From Isoetes engelmannii (taxonomy: Eukaryota > Streptophyta > Lycopodiopsida > Isoetales > Isoetaceae), in the NCBI GenBank assembly GCA_011763485.2, contig JAANSK020270825.1, positions 1 through 21,241 on the forward strand: a stretch of DNA of 21,241 nucleotides, given 5' to 3'. Positions 18,156 to 21,241 of this stretch are shown here, one piece after another. The notes below the pieces were generated by a model. It was not told the DNA's origin. It saw only the letters and a list, made by a program, of their open reading frames with translations, and did no database searches. Within the stretch, counting starts at the first letter, position 1. The number at the start of each line of letters is the position of its first letter. Made by a program: the position numbers and the translations under genes.

Positions 18156-20008
18156 CTATGAATCAATTCCTCCAATTGGAAGGTCCTCTTTAAACCAACT
18201 TTGTAAACCACCCTCCAGATGCAATACATTGGAATAGCCATTAAGGACTAACAAATACGCTGCGATTAAAGACCTTCAAGACAAGAAGGTAATCAATGAA
18301 ATAATTTATATTTCAAATTCCTGTACCAAAATTCTATTCGAATCAAGAAGGTAATCAATGAAATAGTTTAAATTTCAAATTCCTCTCTTCATTAGAACAT
18401 GTAAACATCATTTGCAACAAAATACCCCTACCTAAATGTTGAAACAATGAGTTACTAGACCACATCAGATGCACACAAAAATACCTTGATTGTTGGCCTT
18501 CTGAAAGGGCTTGGGATGGCTTCATGGTTCCCCCTGATAAGCATGCCACAATGATTTTTGAGTCCTTTTCAAGCTTAGATTCTACATCTGCATAAAAGTA
18601 TAATCTGTATCAGCTGAATGACATGTTAATTTTACTTGGCCTACCTTGTATCTAAAGGAACAATGGAAATACATCAGCATATGATGTAAGATTATACTGA
18701 CCTAGAAAATGTTACCTGTTATAAAATCTGGATTTTCTTCTGTTCCTTGGAATATACCAAAGAAAGCAAAACCCAAGCGGCGTGTAATATCCCATAATGT
18801 CCATTCTTTAATCAATCTATAGATTTCTACATTTAATGCTCCTTTCGGATGGATCTGCACAAGTGTGAAAATGTCTGAAACAGAAATGACTGTTGATAAT
18901 CCTGTGATTGAACAATGTAAGATAGGTATAAGAGTCTTGAAATTACCTTCTCGAATTCATAGACCGGACGGACATCCAGGATTGTATACTCCTGTTTTTG
19001 TTGAAGAATAAATGCCTCCTTGGGATTCACTGACCTGACCTACAAGGCGCCATCCTATAAGCAGGACATATAGATATCAACAACAATAAATAATGAAAAC
19101 CAAACTATATGCCATCCTATGCAGCTAATACGTGCCAGACTATTTTTCATAAAAGAGATGCATGGCAAGGCATTGAAAAGTAAAGGCAAATGACACTATT
19201 TTTCATAGGAGAGATTCATGGAAAGGCATTGAAAAGTAAAGGCAAATGACAATACTATTAATGCTCGTAGTATTTTCATCGGCAGTGAAAGGAGGGCCAT
19301 ATGTTTAATTCTAATTCCATTCCTGAGCATTGCCATGAAGATAATTCTGATTTTCAGGCTATACATGTTACATGGTACATCTACCTCTATACAATAGTAC
19401 TTTAATAATTGCATGAAAGGAATGATACCCTTTTCTGTAGAAGTGTTTTCCTTTTAATCTTCCATTCCTCTTCAGCTGCCAAATTATGATAAAACATGGA
19501 AGAAATGAGCAACCACCAATCTTCAATAATGAGCATATAGAATATTTTCAAACAAGTAACAAAAACATAAAACTAACTGCCTCCCTCATCCCAGGCATGT
19601 ATATGGAAAACATAGAATCTCCAACTAATAAGCGTTTCCAGTTATTATGATTGTCCTTTACATTTAAATTATGCAGTTGATTTAAGGAAGAAACATATAT
19701 GCCAGCGTTTGGAGGAATATTATGACATGACATATTGAAGAATGCCATACCTTCACAAAAATTGGCCTTCCTCGTTATTTAATAATTTGAATAGGAAGGA
19801 CCTTAAAGTGGTGTTCTAGCTGTTTGAATGCAAGAGCTGTTGAGGGTTTCCTAACTTGGCGCAATATTAAAAGTTTCTCACCTGGAGATTTCAGGGGTTT
19901 AGTGCCGACAGCTAAGATGAAGGGCTGATTTCTGCTTCTGGGTAGAGGACCACTGCAATGCTCCAAGGCCAAGGAAGGCGCCCATGTGCGAGCAGTAGCC
20001 ATAGCCAT
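18156..20008 (-). CDS. Rhodanese-like domain protein, predicted chloroplast (STR14-like), six exons, complete
   Basis: Coding exons in order: 20008-19882, 19475-19429, 19039-18947, 18854-18716, 18587-18485 and 18273-18156, all with GT-AG introns and matching phases; 627 nt, 208 residues, stop TAG at 18156-18158. Residues 1 to about 42 (MAMATARTWAPSLALEHCSG...) lack acidic clusters and are rich in Ala, Ser, Thr and Arg, like a plastid transit peptide. Then come the connecting AEEEWKIKRKTLLQKRVRSV and the rhodanese fold: SVNPKEAFIL, YTILDVRPVYEFEKIHPKGA, FAFFGIFQGTEENPDF, IIVACLSGGTMKP, EGQQSRSLIAAYLLVLNGYS, and NVLHLEGGLQSWFKEDLP. The candidate catalytic Cys is residue 151. The best match in memory is Arabidopsis STR14 (At4g27700); its substrate is unknown. 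A second start, two codons later at 20002, is equally possible. Confidence 0.93.
18282..18384. repeat. 41-bp direct repeat in intron 5 of the rhodanese gene
   Basis: Copies at 18282-18322 and 18344-18384 share CAAGAAGGTAATCAATGAAA and end in TTTCAAATTCCT, with two mismatches. Copy 1 ends 9 bases from the exon 6 boundary, so the duplicated unit includes the pyrimidine-rich region upstream of the acceptor on the minus strand. Confidence 0.9.
19140..19251. repeat. 56-bp tandem duplication in intron 2 of the rhodanese gene
   Basis: Copies at 19140-19195 and 19196-19251 differ at about four positions; both contain GGCATTGAAAAGTAAAGGCA. It is intronic, between the exons at 19429-19475 and 18947-19039. 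Confidence 0.92.
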
Positions 20009-21169
20009 TCCGCTTTGCTTTGGGATTCTGTTCCAATAGAAGTAGCTCACGTGGAGTACGAGTTGGCAAAAGGATAAAGGACTTTGTTTGTTGCTCAATA
20101 TTAATTTGTGCACGCTAAAAAATCAACCAAATTACTTATTATTATTATTTTTTTTACACCAGTGCACTTAAAATGTAGTTGTGCTCCAATTAATCCCCAA
20201 ATGTCCATGGTGTTCTTGATTCTTGACATTTTCATTAACGTTTTTATTACGCCGTCTCCATTTATTCTTATTCGTGGGAAAGAATAGGAGTTAGGCGGGC
20301 ACCTGTCCAGCAAGCGTTCTTGCTGCTGCTACGCATAACATGCATGCGGTGCAGGCTCAGACCATCCCATCCCGTCTAGCAATTCATGCAGGAGTCCAAG
20401 TCCAGTTGACCTAGCTTGGCTCAGTTCGGGTCCTCCTATAACAATAGGAGAGTAAGGGAGGAGAGGATTGATTCTCTTTTTCTTCTTCCCTTCTCAGAGA
20501 ACCGTCTTCATTGCCATTTTCAGGCTCGCATTTTAATGTGAATTCAATTTGGGGACATGATGCCTACACTAAGAAGCAAAGCTATTATCCTTTTGCTATG
20601 GTAGTTGTGATGCCTTATATACTATGATATGAACGGTATGCAGTCCACTTTGCTGGTTTTATATATCTCTTGGTAAGTCATGGAGTTCTGTATTGTTGAT
20701 ACTATTGATGTCACATGTGTCAGCTAAGTGCTAAATGGGGTTTTCGATCCTATCTTTTTAATTTACTTTGTAGATTTCTCAAAATGAATATCAGTATCAT
20801 TGAGAATTTTGTCTCCTTTAACTTTCACTCCATAGTCCACACAAGCATATCTCATTTTTTCCATTCTTGTTCGAAAATTATTTTTCCTGGACTGACAACG
20901 TTTTTAGAGATGGCACATGGCTAGGAGCTCCTCTCAATTTTCGGTTGCGAACTCAACTTGAACTTTTCGGTTTAGTGAAGCTTTAGATCCATGTTAGATA
21001 GATTTAGGCAAGCCTTTTGGAGACAATAGTAAGCGGATCGCCATATCGTTAAGTTGTATTAGTTTAATGCAAAAAAATAAACAGATTCTAGTAGCCTTTG
21101 TGTCACGTTGGAGCGATTGAGAAAAAGGAGGGAATTTCAACTTGAAGCATTTCTTCTTCAATCTAACTA
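20009..21169. other. Upstream region of the rhodanese gene, no gene found
   Basis: This should contain the 5' UTR and promoter of the minus-strand rhodanese gene. I see an AT-rich tract (about 20136-20155) but no TATA box at a convincing distance from the start codon. The open frame 20715-20924 (plus) has no recognisable motif. From about 20500 on, the DNA is plain AT-rich intergenic sequence. Confidence 0.45.

Positions 21170-21241
<72 letters not shown>
21170..21241. repeat. (CTAT)18 microsatellite reaching the window edge
   Basis: Eighteen uninterrupted CTAT units occupy the last 72 bases; the array may continue beyond the window. Confidence 0.98.

Noticed and set aside
20008-20113. Upstream in-frame ATG of the rhodanese gene at 20113
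   Set aside because: It would add 35 residues (MHKLILSNKQ...) unlike a transit peptide; MAMATART at 20008 is a far more typical plastid-targeting start.
20656-20668. TATATAAAA-like sequence on the minus strand as TATA box for the rhodanese gene
   Set aside because: It is about 650 bp upstream of the start codon; it would need a long leader or a 5' UTR intron for which I see no evidence.
1-21241. CRISPR arrays, tRNA or rRNA genes, operons, phage-like cassettes
   Set aside because: None seen. The repeats present are short tandem or dispersed plant repeats without spacer structure, and no cloverleaf or rRNA sequence was recognised by eye.

Overview
The window is nuclear DNA of a flowering plant. 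Genes are split by many short GT-AG introns, both protein-coding genes have plant-typical architecture, and the space between them is filled with decayed transposable elements. I cannot name the species from the sequence; nothing decides between monocot and dicot with confidence.

Layout. (1) Positions 1-10001, plus strand: the 3' part of the Midasin gene (MDN1/REA1), the giant AAA+ ATPase that remodels pre-60S ribosomes. I could chain 36 exons in one consistent reading frame (about 2,337 residues), from the middle of the long linker through the acidic D/E-rich region (one 1.86-kb exon) to the C-terminal MIDAS/VWA domain and the stop codon. The six AAA modules lie upstream of the window. (2) 10002-11640: 3' flank, then a non-coding stretch with an unexplained cluster of a GGAATCACC motif and a 79-bp tandem duplication. 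(3) About 11640-12500: a broken fragment of an uncharacterised plant transposase-like gene family. (4) 12501-13490: AT-rich DNA with several inverted repeats, a C15 run and short direct repeats. (5) About 13507-17237: a dead, 5'-truncated LINE retrotransposon with poly(A)-like tail and a 15-bp target-site duplication. (6) 17255-18155: 3' flank of the next gene. (7) 18156-20008, minus strand: a complete six-exon gene for a predicted chloroplast rhodanese-like protein of 208 residues, most like the STR14 type. (8) 20009-21241: its upstream region, with no convincing gene, ending in a (CTAT)18 microsatellite that runs off the window.

The two genes converge and are separated by about 8 kb of repeats. 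They share no evident pathway: one serves nucleolar/nucleoplasmic ribosome assembly, the other is predicted to act in plastids. I found no operon-like or defence-like system. The most interesting signals are the two GC-AG introns in MDN1, the GGAATCACC cluster, the enlarged active-site loop of the rhodanese, and the cleanly delimited LINE with an internal deletion of its reverse-transcriptase core.
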